Assembly: GCA_021234155.1 (NCBI GenBank)
Contig: JAJEKV010000052.1
Location: forward strand, 4,821,606 to 4,885,605
Reading direction: 5' to 3'
Source: Isoetes taiwanensis
Taxonomy: Eukaryota; Streptophyta; Lycopodiopsida; Isoetales; Isoetaceae
Length of the DNA: 64,000 nucleotides
Made by a program: the position numbers and the translations under genes. Shown here piece by piece: positions 42,217-53,445 of the stretch (its first letter is position 1; the number at the start of each line of letters is the position of its first letter). The notes under the pieces were generated by a model. That model had not been told where the DNA came from, searched no databases, and saw only the letters and a list, made by a program, of their open reading frames with translations.

Positions 42217-44854
42217 TTGATGACTTCATCGACCAGGAGACACAGGACTTCCCCATCAGCATAAGGGAGGCCCCGACATACACTGGCCAATCATCGACGG
42301 ACATAGAAGCCTACACTGGCATTAGGCAGATGATGGCACAACAGGAGTCATCCACAGAGGAGGAGTTCATAGCGATCCACGAGCGGATGGGAACAGAGAG
42401 AAAACAACGAGTGCGCTCCTACCCAGCACCTCGGCAGCAGCACCAGTCGAACAGGATAGAGGCAGTATCAACTTAACATCTTCTAAGTCCATGTTCGACG
42501 ACTACAGGGAGATGATAGCAGTACCGGTGGACGAATACTCCAGAAGACATAGGGCTGCAATCAGAACCAGAGAGGAGGCGGGGGAGGTAGAGCACGGCAA
42601 AGGACGGAGGAGTCGACCTAGCCAACAACCACAGACCACTCAAAGGCAACTCAGAGGAGCGATGGCATGTGCAATGGGGACGACAACATTTTCAGGCATA
42701 GGGGAGGCATCTCACAACGAAGCAAAGTCCAAGCAACAGGAGTCGCACTCAAAAATTCAATCGGCCGAGAAATGACACTGTCTACCCGACGATCGCTATC
42801 TCAGAGCTTCAAAGACATGCAACAATGCCCGACTACAACAACCAGATGATCGTAATCAAGCGATCAATGACACTATACATCTTCAAACGACACACTGCAT
42901 GTAGGGACGCTGAGCAGTCACAACACTCCACATGACAGGTAAACACATTAATGAGGAGCATTTTCAACTCAAGGGTTCACATCGAGGAACGTTCCGCGAC
43001 TTGGGATAACGACCTCAGATCACACACGAAGGTCAACTATAGTTGCAACACCTCAAGGAACCCTGGAATCAAGTAGAACGAGGAATATGCGGCAAGACCG
43101 AAGAATCAAACGTGATTGATGGAGGGAAAATCCTAAAGGAGTATAAATATTTAAGCATATGTTCTTCTATAGATTAGAAAAGTGGACGAATCAAAATCCC
43201 AATATAATTATACATATGTCTATCATAAGTATCAGGTGTTCACACATAGTACAAAACATGAGTTTAGGATCATGTTTTAGGGTTTAGCATTTGCATCAAG
43301 AAACTCCATCACTTCGACTGTCAAAGGATGAAGCAAAGAACCACAGCTATAGCCAAGATCAAGTGTTCGAATGGAAGAGCAAGTAGAGAGAGAGATGACC
43401 AGAGCCCAAGCCAAGCTTCGACTCCAAACACTTCGAGAAGTGGCCTCAAGTAGAAGGCCACTCGTCTAGCACAATGTCAAGATGAGAGATAACGCCAGTC
43501 ATGTCAAGATCTGTCGCGCTACACCATCTAGGTTTTGCACGACGACATCTTCGGGATGCACCTCTACCTCCTCTAGGAGCAGAAACACTTGATGGCCTTA
43601 TGACACGAGTGTCCTCAACAACAAGGAGGAGGAACAACCCGACATCTTCAGAAACTACGGCCACGACCTCAAGCCGATAGACGTCGAGGAATACCTTGGG
43701 ACAACTCGACATTAACGAGCCAACTGGGGAGGCAACCTCTTGACGACCATAATTCTGCCCTGTATGGTGATGTTTGTAACATGCGTACCAGATGGAGATA
43801 CACTTAAGAAAGGCGCCACAACGATGGGTCATGCCTATGCTCATTCAACAACTAGGTGATGGCTTCGTCAAGTACTCCTACCAACAATTAGAAGAGAAGA
43901 AGCCCAACTTATCTCCGACACGAGGGACCTCAATGCCCAAGATAGAAGCATTCGACACCTTAACGACAAGGACAATAACCAAAGCACCTTCGGCAAAAAG
44001 AGAGTTCAAGACAATAGCCGGGTTATTCAAGGACACGAGCAGGTCTAGGGCAGAAAGTACTTCAACTCAAGGGTCAAGCTACGCAGATATAAGAGTACAT
44101 CATCCCCGACAGCAAACCAATCACGGAGAAGAGTCACGAGGCTGTACTCGCCAGGAAGATGCACATGTATTGAGGGACAATGGCCATAAACCAGAAGATG
44201 AGGGAATGCTAGTACTTCCACGAGCTCCTTAGATGCAACATGAGGTTCAAAACTGTGGAGCGTGATCAAGTGCAACTAGAAAGTACCACAAGACTAGAAG
44301 GCAGCATAGCACCGTAGAACGTGATAACATCTAAGTCATCAAATCGAGGAGATCAAACAGGTAAGATGAGAAGCTCGATGGAGAAGCTCGATGGAGAACC
44401 GAGCCAAATAATCAAAGAATCAGCTAGAAACCTCACCAAGCTATGACAACTCGCATGCAACTGATGAAAGGCAACTGATTCGAAAGACAACTGATGAAGA
44501 GAACAACTCCTTACTAGTGTAGCCAAAGGAATTGCGCACAACTTCAAGAGGCACCTCCAAAGATCTTCAGACATTGTGAAGGAAAAGCAATTATTGCCCA
44601 AGAACAAGATTAAGAAGTAGACCGGAACGCCGAAGCATCAACGACCGTCACATCCTTAGTTAGCATGTGAAGCAGAAGCAAGTTGTGTCGCACCTGCCAG
44701 ACATTGGAGAGCTCAAACATATCAAAGAGTCTACCAATCGAGCACGAGCTGACGTACAAATAAGAGGATATCGACAACACTGCCATGGAGTACACGTGCA
44801 CCTCGAGGTGAGACACCAAGGGGGCCTAATAGCTTTAATAGTATTTGTAATCAT
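42217..44854 (+). other. Gypsy A interior, decayed Gag-like part
   Basis: The first 260 bp read DDFIDQETQDFPISIREAP and MMAQQESSTEEEFIAIHERM, a hydrophilic Gag-like stretch ending at a stop near 42476. Beyond it only broken Arg/Glu-rich frames are seen (42491-42775, 43792-44232), without a knuckle or polymerase motif I can name. Confidence 0.4.
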
Positions 44855-44872
44855 AATAGTGTAAGCTAATGC

Positions 44873-46558
44873 TAATGGAAGGCCTGAACAGCCATTTCAA
44901 GAGAGCCAAGGATTTACATCTAATTAAAGGTCTTAGCCTTCCCTCCCAGGAGGCTGAAGAAATCTTAAATGTTCACTTTGCAGATGACACTTTTCTCTTT
45001 CTTCATTTGGAAGCACACTCCATTCAGCACACCCAAGCTATTTTAGAAGATTTTGGCAAGTGCTCGGGATGCAAAATCAACCCTGCCAAGACCAAGCTTA
45101 TTTCAAGGCATCAAGATGAGGGTGAGCAAGCAGCTACAAATTTGGGTTGTATGTACCTCTCTCCCACTACTAAAACTAAAATTTTAGGCATCCCATATGC
45201 TATTAGAACTAATGCTTGTGAGCTTTGGAATGACTTACTTGATAAATTCTACAGAAAAGTAGACTCCCTTAATTCCAAATTTCTTTCTAAAAATGGGAGA
45301 GCCATTTTGGCAAATTCGGTCATCTCCTCCTCTCAGGTTTACCAATCTTCCATTATGATGGCCCCTAAGAAGGTTCTAACTAAAATGCAAGGGATTATTG
45401 GTAGATTCATTGCAGGAGGGACAAGCAGGAGGTGCTGGATTCCTATCTCTATGGAAGAATGTTGCAAGCACAAAAAGTGGGGAAGGTCTGGGAGTTATTA
45501 ATATTAAGAAACAGGCTACTGCACTGGCTGCTAAGTATTTCTATAGAGCCTGTAATAACCAAATCAATCACCCTGTGAGCACCCTTATCTCCCATTATGT
45601 CAGTAAGTGCCACCCCTTTGGTTGGAGGAATCTCAAAATGCAGCTGCCCCATAGCATTTACTTTGACTTTACCATTCCCACTACAATGCCTCTGATTATC
45701 AAGAAGTGGATTAGGGCATGGCAAAAGGTAAAGGGTATGTATACATGGAAAGAAGGTCTTTCTCAAGATCAACCAATTTTCCGGAGTCCCTCTCTCATTT
45801 TGGATGACCCTAATATCTGTCTGGCTACTAATTTCCCTATTCTAGCCAAGCAATGGACCAACAATGGAATTATTTATATAAGGGATATTACTGATGATTT
45901 TGTTTATCAGGAATCCAGCATAGCAAATTTAGGAGATGATTCCAGGCAGCTTTTCAATAGTATCACTCAAAGGTTGGCAGTTGGAGTTTGGCATGATACA
46001 GATGTTCTTTGGCACATCAATGGATTCTGTGGATATAGAGTAAACCTGGCTTACAGGTACCTCAATAGGGGCCAAGAAAGCTCTATCCACAGAAAATGGA
46101 ATATCGATCCAGACAGAGCTTCTAGGAACCTGAAATTCATGTGGAAAAGCCCAATTCATCCAAAGATCAAGGCCTTTATGTGGCAGCTTTGGCATAAAGC
46201 TTTGGCCACGAACAGAAAAAGGTGGAGGCTGAATATGTCTGATTCTAATATATGTGTCAGGTGCATGCAGGATCAGGAAGATGAAGAACACCTCTTTAAA
46301 AACTGCCTATGGGCAGAATGGACCTTGGAGCTTGCAGAAACTGGACTGAATATTCCTGGACTGGCTAATATGCAAATAGATGAGATCTTCTTCCCTGAGA
46401 ACCCAGTGGAATGGAGGAGATACATTCTTCTTTGGAGAATGTGGAAAGGGAGGAATACCCTGATATTCAAGGAAGAAATTATCTGGCCCAATGCTATTAT
46501 TAAGCAAGCCCAATATGATATAAATTGGGTTTTGGAAATCTTCGGGAATCAGAACTAA
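44873..46558 (+). pseudogene. LINE-B ORF2 C-terminal part (one frameshift)
   Basis: It starts in the reverse transcriptase just before the catalytic HFADDTF (about 44979). It continues through GCKINPAKTK, KTKILGIPYAIRTN and KNGRAILANSVISSSQVYQSS. A frameshift near 45480 (KHKKWG) leads to the rest: INHPVSTLISHYV, KSPIHPKIKAFMWQLWHK and the zinc knuckle CVRCMQDQEDEEHLFKNC. It ends at a stop at 46556-46558. It is closely similar to LINE-A ORF2. The endonuclease and N-terminal polymerase are absent through 5' truncation. Confidence 0.85.
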
Positions 46559-46577
46559 GTCCTAATCCCTTTTTCTA

Positions 46578-46955
46578 ATGTTAGTTTTGTCTTTGTGTGT
46601 AGGAAATACTCTGATCATGTTCAAAAGACTGAGGTGGAGGAGAATGAAGCTCCATGCGAATGCACAATGGCTGACACAGTTTGGGGTTGAAATACCCAAT
46701 GAGCATGGAGACAATTGTCAATGTAACTGTGCTTGCACTGCTTATATGGACGAAAGAAGATACATTCTGTGTACTGCCAAAGATAAGAAGGACAGATTCA
46801 ATCCAGGGAAGGCCCATATGTGTAAATGCCCTTACTGCCTGTTCATAGTTGCCAACAAGGGCATGGGAAGAAAGGACCATTCCAAAAGAAAGAAAGAAAG
46901 AAAGTTTATTATGTCTATGGGAGGCCTCAAAGGCCTATTAGACAAAACCACTTAA
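46578..46955 (+). CDS. LINE-B third ORF, cysteine-rich protein
   Basis: 125 codons beginning 20 bp after the ORF2 stop. It has a basic start (KRLRWRRMKLHANAQW), then EHGDNCQCNCAC, ILCTAKDKKDRFN, CKCPYCLF and a Lys/Arg tail. It aligns with the third ORF of LINE-A over about 80 residues with the cysteine pattern kept, although the two LINEs are clearly diverged. The last codons run into the antisense LINE piece, so the natural C-terminus is probably near the AAAGAAAG tract. The metal- or RNA-binding role is inferred only from cysteine and basic clusters. Confidence 0.6.
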   Translation: MLVLSLCVGNTLIMFKRLRWRRMKLHANAQWLTQFGVEIPNEHGDNCQCNCACTAYMDERRYILCTAKDKKDRFNPGKAHMCKCPYCLFIVANKGMGRKDHSKRKKERKFIMSMGGLKGLLDKTT

Positions 46956-47013
46956 ACATCTTCATAAAATAATAGATGAGTTTCCAAATCCTCATCTAGC
47001 TCATCATTCTCAC

Positions 47014-48290
47014 TCAAACTATCTGAATTATCAACATTAACAGCAGAGAACTTAAACAAGTATCCCTATGTTGGAGAAGTTCAATCAAATATTTTCCCAA
47101 CATATCACTATTAAGTGTAAAAAGAGTGGGTAGATCGTTATAATGAATACCGTGTTTATCTCGAATTGCTTCATAGGCCCTACATCGAAGCAATGTATGA
47201 TCTTCATCCTCCACCTGGTTTGAGTCACATACCTTGCAGTATCTTTGATCTCGTGGTATGATATGCCCCCATCTCCCCACTTCTACTCCCAAATGGTGGG
47301 AGCTAAGACGGATCCTGCAGATAGAATGTCTCTTTTGTATTGAAATATTTTCCTGTAAGTGTGTAGATGGCGTCAAATTCGGATTTATGCTTTGCTTGTA
47401 TAAGATCATCTTAGTTTTGGGCTGCCTCCACATCTTCATAAGTATCTTCTTAGAGATCCATTGTGTTAGATCAGAGTCAACCAAGATCACTTCTTCCCAT
47501 TGGATATCCCATTTTTGGAGCCATTTTGTTACATCATGTAATAATCCTTTCTCTTTACTTGATATCAAAGCTTTGTGAGCAAGCCGAGATTCATCCAATG
47601 CCAACACCTTCTTGAGGTACATAATACACCTCAAAATAGCTTCTCCCTCAAGTGGCATTAGCCCACTTTCCGTCAACATCATAGGGTAAGGTGTTTGAGC
47701 TTTCACTCCCAACTCAAGCCTTAAGAACTTCTTCAAGACTTGTTCTATATCATCCCATAGACATTGCGGAATGCTTGGCCCCCAAATTTCAGATCCATAT
47801 AGGATTACACTTTGCACAAGTGACTGATACAGCTTTACTTTAAGGTTCCAAGACCATAAATGAGACCTTCTACACATGCTATGCAACGCATATAAGGCTC
47901 TTTGCCCTCCATCAACTCGTTGTGAAATACACATATTCCATCTATGATTCCTGCTGAAAATAAGGCCCAAGTATTTATAAGAATCACATATACTCACAAG
48001 ACTCCCTTTATATCTGAAAATAGGTTCCTGTTTGAGAGCACCAACCGCCAAAGAAAAGGAGGTACTCGGGCGAACACTGATTACTGCCCTTCCAGAGTTG
48101 ATCTAACTGTTTGAAACTACCAGATACTTTTAAAGCTATAACTATATTTATGTTTTTGGCTAGTTTAAACTTATCAGGGTTTACGACCTACCCTTTCCTA
48201 AAGGTCTTTGTTCTAAAAAAGCTTCATACAGCTTTTTGATCTATGTACTTTACCATATACTCTTAATACATACTTAAGCCTTCAATTAAA
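47014..48290 (-). pseudogene. Fragment of a second LINE type (reverse transcriptase C-terminal)
   Basis: The minus-strand frame of 345 codons (48051-47014) has SYKYLGLIFSRNHRWNMCIS, RVDGGQRALYALHSMCRR, YQSLVQSVILYGSEIWGPS, LRLELGVKAQTPYPMMLTE and a knuckle CKVCDSNQVEDEDHTLLRC. This is the thumb and C-terminal part of a non-LTR polymerase from a different clade than LINE-A, B or D. Upstream on the same strand, INSGRAVISVRP in another frame continues it. Its orientation is opposite to the poly(A) of the insertion that carries it. Confidence 0.75.
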
Positions 48291-48311
48291 AAAAATAGTG
48301 TAAGCTAATGC

Positions 48312-50670
48312 CGTGCTTGCATATTTCCCTTTGTTATTCCCTCTCTCTCACAGTATAACAGATCAAAGAAAAGAGATGTCGGACAATTGGAAGGCGTGAA
48401 GCGAGCAACATCCTCAACACTTGTCTGTCAACATGATACAAGACTCGAAGGATGGATTTGGCACAACAATATCGAATCCAGAGGCTTTTGGGAAGTAACA
48501 TGTAATAGGGTTCAAGTGGTCAACCACGCCATCAAAACCACCATCAATGAGAAGCCTCTAATGAAGAAAGTTGACCTCTACATCGAGGAGGAGCTCAGAG
48601 ACACAAGCAACTCGAAATAACGTTACCTTGCTGCTTCAAGAAGGCAACCTGTGGATGAGATGCGAGCAAGATTGAGGAGCTACGATCATATAGTCGAGTA
48701 TGATAGGCTTATGGATGATGACATCCATAATGGGATTGGAAAGCATTTCCAGATTTTCTCGTGAAAGGATTGCCCCAAGTTGAGCTAAGCCTCAACGATT
48801 GGGAAGGAAATGCATAGGAGTATCTAAAATTATACATGATTGTTAACAGACATCCAACATATTGAAACCACTTGGTGAGATTGATCACCTCGCTAAGAAG
48901 GAATCATTACTAGGATAATTGTTGACCATGTATGAAGCTAGTACCTCCAAGGAATAATCCAACCAAATGAAAAGAGTAACCTAACAAGTCCGGCCAACTT
49001 GTTATGATGATATCAATTCAATTGATAAGAATATTCCAAAAGAGTAAATAACTAAGAAAGGGGGATCTCTAGAATATAAAATGGATTAATACCTGAAAGG
49101 TATATTTAAAAATAAGAAGTGCATTAATCACATAGTCTTTTGAGACAAAAGGAATATTGTCATGATGATAAAACCTTGCAGTTTAGAATTGTTCTCAATA
49201 ACTCATTGCTTAGGGATAGATATGTTAAACATGATGGCTGCATCCATCATAGATGATTAAATATGTTAGCTAAGGCTAGTAAATTAGTGTGTTAGATAAG
49301 AAGCATATAACCTCTTAAGGTAAATAGAATAGCTAAGATGTTATGACAACATCAATCGAGGGGATAGGATACATTGAGGTGTAGGACTATTTTCTTATGA
49401 AGAGAATGGGGGCTCAATCTTAGGACCGAACCAACCTTAGGGCCATCAAATTAGTCGACTCTTAGAATAGAGTTCCTTCTGCAAGTAGCCAAAGCACATG
49501 GAGCGTAAGATGGATAGATGCTTAATGTCTATGTGTCCTTCAACATGCAAGACTGACGCGATAGCCAATTGCACCAAAGGGGAGGAGAGAATTAATAGGA
49601 AGCAATACAACGGCCAAGTCGTCTCCAAATTAGTCGACACCGGCTCAATGGGGAGATGTATTCTAGCCTTAGCGGGTGCGACAACTAAGGTGGGGAGAGG
49701 CGTTGCATCTAAATGTAGATAGAATGCATCATGGGAAAAGCATTCGCATCTAGGAATGAGCTAGTAGCCTAGCTCTTAATTAAATTATTCAGGGTTGTAA
49801 ACCCCTTATATTATTATGCAGGGCATTGATAGTATTCTATGAGGGCATGTATCATAAGCTTTAATGTCTTGTTGATAAATCATATGTTCATAATAACTGC
49901 ATAGATAGTTTGGTCTCGTGTAGATAATCGAGATAAAGTAAGATAATAATTACATAAAATCTTAGTTAAACCTTCGCAAGGATGTAATTCCTTCCAAAGG
50001 CATTTAAGTAACCTTCATAGGGTCCTGACAAATATAATAAGAATTTGTCTATCTTTTTATAAGTATAGCAACTATAAAGTATATACATGTAAGGTTGATA
50101 CATCACCAACCAAGTAGCGAGCAAGAGTCACATGCTCAACACTTGGATCCGATAATATAAACCCTAGCCATATGATAAATAATTAAAATACTTTTCGAAA
50201 TAAGTATCGCCTCGATAATTGTATGATGACATATATCTTAAAGGCCGTAAAGTTATCATATAATAGTTAGTTAAATATAATACTATTGGAAGTAATATAT
50301 CCAATGCTACTATAATGTTAATATGAAAATATTACCTTAAGGTAATTAATGTAATTGCATGCATTAAAGGAAGTCCAGCAGGGATCATGCAGGGGTCCAA
50401 GACTGCAATGCTTATTTAAGACGTTAACGGATGCTAGCCGACAGAAGAGCATAGATGAAGCTCTGCATCGGCGATTATAGCATCGGTGATTAGGGGACAA
50501 AGTTGGCTGAAGCTCTGCATCGACAATTGCAAGAAGCTTGCGACAAACACTACATCGGCAGAAGAGCATAGCGACAAGCACTGCATTGGCTGAAGCATTG
50601 CATCGATAATTGCAAGAAGCTTTCTCCAAGATGGGCTGGACCATCCAAGATAACCAAAAGAGTAGGTAAC
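48312..50670 (+). other. Gypsy A interior, decayed pol region
   Basis: Mostly unreadable. Around 49500-49700 one frame has CPSTCKTDAIANC followed by VVSKLVDTGSMG, which could be a worn zinc knuckle and a retropepsin DTG site. I see no reverse transcriptase block. From 50400 to 50630 a short repeated segment (AGAAGAGCATAG, CTCTGCATCGGCGATT) replaces coding sequence. Confidence 0.35.
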
Positions 50671-51027
50671 CAATCCTATAAGTTGGACCTGCCAGCACAC
50701 TTGAAGATCCATAGTGTTTTCCCCGTAAGTCTCCTAAAGAAGCACACTCCTAATCCAGAGGAAGTATTGGAGATACCAAAGTTACTGGAAATGACGGACG
50801 ATCAACTTGAGATTGTTCCAGAGGTTCTTCTTGACAGATCCTATAAGAAGACAAGAAGATCTCAATTCTCCAATACCTAGTGAAATGGACACTTACTAGT
50901 GGAAGACGCTACGTGGGCACTACAAATAGATCTTGAGAAGCAGTACCCACAACTCATGGAGCAATGCAAGGGTCGACTCGTCACCAAAGTAGTCAACACC
51001 GAACCCATAGGTGAGTGGAAGGTAGAT
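50671..51027 (+). pseudogene. Gypsy A integrase tail with chromodomain
   Basis: The frame encodes KLDLPAHLKIHSVFPVSLLK, EIVPEVLLDRSYKKTRRSQ and, after a frame change near 50880, VEDATWALQIDLEKQYPQL. This is the C-terminal part of a plant chromovirus integrase: the conserved LPxxxxIHPVFHVSxLK block, the ILDRRxxKxR chromodomain start and the closing VEDATWE/FxxxYP block. The chromodomain steers integration to marked chromatin. The domain is disrupted by stops. Confidence 0.8.
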
Positions 51028-51745
51028 TAAAAGTCTACTTCCGATGCCACGGAAGTAGACGAGCTTGAGAGATAAGAGGTCATTCAGGCATGCATTGATA
51101 GGAAAGCACCTCTAGTCAATGCCTACCATGGGAAGGACACCATCCTTCACGCCCAAATACGGGGAGGACGCCACCCTTCACGCCAAAGGTAACTAAAGGT
51201 ATAGGCATGAGTGATCATCCTAGGTATGATAGGGCGCTGTCTCCACGGCCACGATGGAAGAAGCATCCTCTTCCTACGCCAGGAGATTAGTCTTGCATCC
51301 ATGTAAATTGTAATTAATGGGTGGTTCCCTAACAACCAACTTTAAAATAATTAATGTATACTGGCATAGTGTTGGATCTGCACGCCAATAGGAACGTTTA
51401 GCGGCAGGAAGGTCACACTGCGAAGACTTGCAACACATAATTTTGTCACGATGTGTTGTAAGGAAATGATGTGGAACCTTAAGTAGGAAATTTTGGAACC
51501 ATGTTAATAATGATAATAGTATAAGCCATAAAATTTTGTGAATAATAGACGATAACGCAAGAGAATGAAATAACCTCTTATCATAGTATAATAGTAAATA
51601 AGGATGTGTTATGATAAATTAAAATATTACCTTGAAGTAATTACGTGTAAAGTTATGTGTATCAAGTGTAATTGCAGGATATGCAGGGTTCCAAGGTGGG
51701 GAGACGCGTGATGCTGAGGACAGCATCAATTCAAGGTGGGGAGAT

Positions 51746-53288
51746 TGTGACATTCCAGTATAACATATGCCCCAAATACGTATATTATACTGCCACGTCA
51801 CACGTACATGTCATCATGACAAGTACTAGCGAGACGTAGAGGGTTGCACCTAGGGGGCAAGGGTTGCACCTAGGGGACAACCTCGTATGTTGTGCATGTT
51901 TAATAAACATATGCAACTATAAACCCCATGCCAAATGGCAAAACCCTATTTGGCCAATGTTAACCTAACCCTAAGGGTTTCTATATAAGGGCTTCCCCCT
52001 TAAACCCTAAATCCTTCTTCCTTTTTCGCAATTAGGGTTTCGCAGAGCCATTCCGGCCAAGCTAGGACTCTACTTCGCATTGCCAGGCTCTGAAAAGCCG
52101 CCCTTGCACAACAGATCTTCCAGCAGCAACAGTCTTCAGCAGGATCAGAAGCATGGACGCATTCCGAGAATCTGGAGCAAGTCAAGGGCCAGGTAAATGG
52201 TCATTCTGTTGTGCAAAGCCGCCTTTTAGCTTGGCAATGAGCTGGTTTAGCATGTTACTTCAGCCTTAGAGGCCTTAAAGATCCCGAGATCATAAGCTCT
52301 AACAAAAGAACCTAAGTTTGGATGTTTAGGTAGGTAGATTAGATGTTATTCTACAATTCAGTTGGTGTTCATTCTATGCTCTCCGTGTATTGGGAAGGGG
52401 GGTAGAGACCCTAAAAACCTCGGTAGCAGATGTTCCTAGGTAGCCTCATTAATACCCAATTAATGCGGACCGTGCACAAGAGCCTGCCTGGTTGTGGGTG
52501 GAGGGGCTAGACCGGTGGAATAAGGGGGACTTGTCCCATCATTGATTGATCCCTCTGGTGTGTAAAGCCTACCAGGGATCTTAGTGAGCTAGGGTTAATG
52601 GTTTGCCACTGAGTGTGGGCAAGGCATGAGCTCGACACCTCTGGGGTGATACGTCGCCTTCCATGAGGTTCAAGTCGAATAAGGGCAGTGGCTCTCTAGC
52701 CACCTGTGATGGGCATGGATGCCTCTGGAGGAGAGGTGACTCTCCTCCTGCCTCATCGGGACTGGGGAGATACAACCCAGCAGTAGCCCTCTTGGCTATG
52801 TACCCGGCAGGCTACGGTCCGTTCCCAAGACTTGTCAACCTACTCTGCAAAGTATGCACGGGAGGGGCGGATGGAGTGGACTACCCAACAGCCATATTCT
52901 TATGCCAGCCCAATCCATTGCCATGATTCGGTCTACATTGACTTCTGGAGACCCAACCCGTCAGTGGATCCACTATGAGTCTGCGCCCTGGGTAGGATCT
53001 ACCCATGTTGATGTTATTTGATGTTGTCGTACATGTGATGTTATGAGGTGTTCACCCATCGAGGTGAACTTATTGATGTATTGATGTTATGTGCTCATGT
53101 TTATTCACGTTTCCGCAGCTAGGTCGACCCGAAGGAAGACGGGGCAAATGACCCATCCACTCTTCCTCACTGACCCAGTTTTTGGGATTGGCGTCAGATG
53201 GATGGCCCCTTCCAGTTTGGCTGTCAGGGGGATGAACTCCGCCTTCTGATATGATGAGAGCATCGTAGAGGAAGTAGGGAACGTCACA
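51746..53288 (+). repeat. Gypsy A right LTR, full length (1543 bp)
   Basis: It starts TGTGAC and ends GTCACA, with a polypurine tract just upstream and the GGAGA target duplication just downstream. TATA box CTATATAAGG is at 51981. A splice-donor-like CAGGTAAAT lies near 52191. Small open frames inside are not considered genes. Confidence 0.8.
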
Positions 53289-53445
53289 GGAGAGCACGAT
53301 GGACAAGGGGCAGTCCTTAAAGGGGCATTCACTAGAGAGCAACTCAAGTATGATGGGGTGAGATTTAAAGGTGCTGCTGATGCCTGTGAATTCGCAACTC
53401 GTTGGAATGAAGGTACTAACAACGGGGATATCAAAAGGTATTATG

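Larger units (their letters stand above)
44855..48311 (+). mobile_element. Chimeric LINE insertion (LINE-B plus antisense LINE piece)
   Basis: AATAGTGTAAGCTAATGC is found at 44855-44872 and 48294-48311, an 18-bp target duplication. The inserted 3.4 kb ends in A8. It begins with a 5'-truncated LINE of the same family as LINE-A (ORF2 from just before the FADD motif, then the cysteine-rich ORF, to the AAAGAAAGAAAGAAAG tract near 46900). It continues with about 1.4 kb of a different LINE in antisense. Both halves lie inside one pair of target duplications, so they went in as one unit. Confidence 0.8.
41542..53288 (+). mobile_element. Ty3/gypsy element A, decayed, with nested LINE
   Basis: Direct repeats start TGTGACGTTCTAG (41542) and TGTGACATTCCAG (51746). 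The right LTR ends GTCACA (53288). GGAGA flanks both ends (41537-41541, 53289-53293), a 5-bp target duplication. A purine tract GGTGGGGAGAT precedes the right LTR. A chromodomain-type integrase tail at 50671-51027 identifies a chromovirus. Reverse transcriptase is not recognisable. The left LTR is cut at 42216 and joined to Gag-like sequence, so an internal deletion removed the rest of that LTR and the primer site. The interior was later invaded by the LINE at 44873-48293. Confidence 0.75.
40989..53445 (+). pseudogene. Unfamiliar DGCxxQFK/HGKG-motif protein gene, split by gypsy elements
   Basis: Coding pieces lie at 40989-41541 and 53289-53445. The first encodes DFAENYSIKIQREVQSQHW, ITYKIEKSS, LSDDKIHDTLF, VWSDGCSSQFKSA and NFFGTAHGKG. 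If gypsy element A and one copy of its 5-bp target duplication are removed, the second piece continues in the same frame with HDGQGAVLKGA and EQLKYDGVRFKGAADACEF. The motif set (DFxENY, EVQSxHW, SDGCxxQFK, HGKGxxDGxG) resembles an uncharacterised family I associate mainly with animal and protist genomes, possibly with an RNase H-like or DDE transposase-type fold. The N-terminus is cut off by the LTR element ending at 40988. The C-terminus is cut by gypsy B at 53446 and may resume beyond the window. No function is assigned. Confidence 0.6.

Noticed and set aside
49446-49722. A separate host gene between the LINE and the chromodomain remnant
   Set aside because: Possible knuckle and DTG-like traces and its position between the LTRs fit decayed gypsy A gag-pol.
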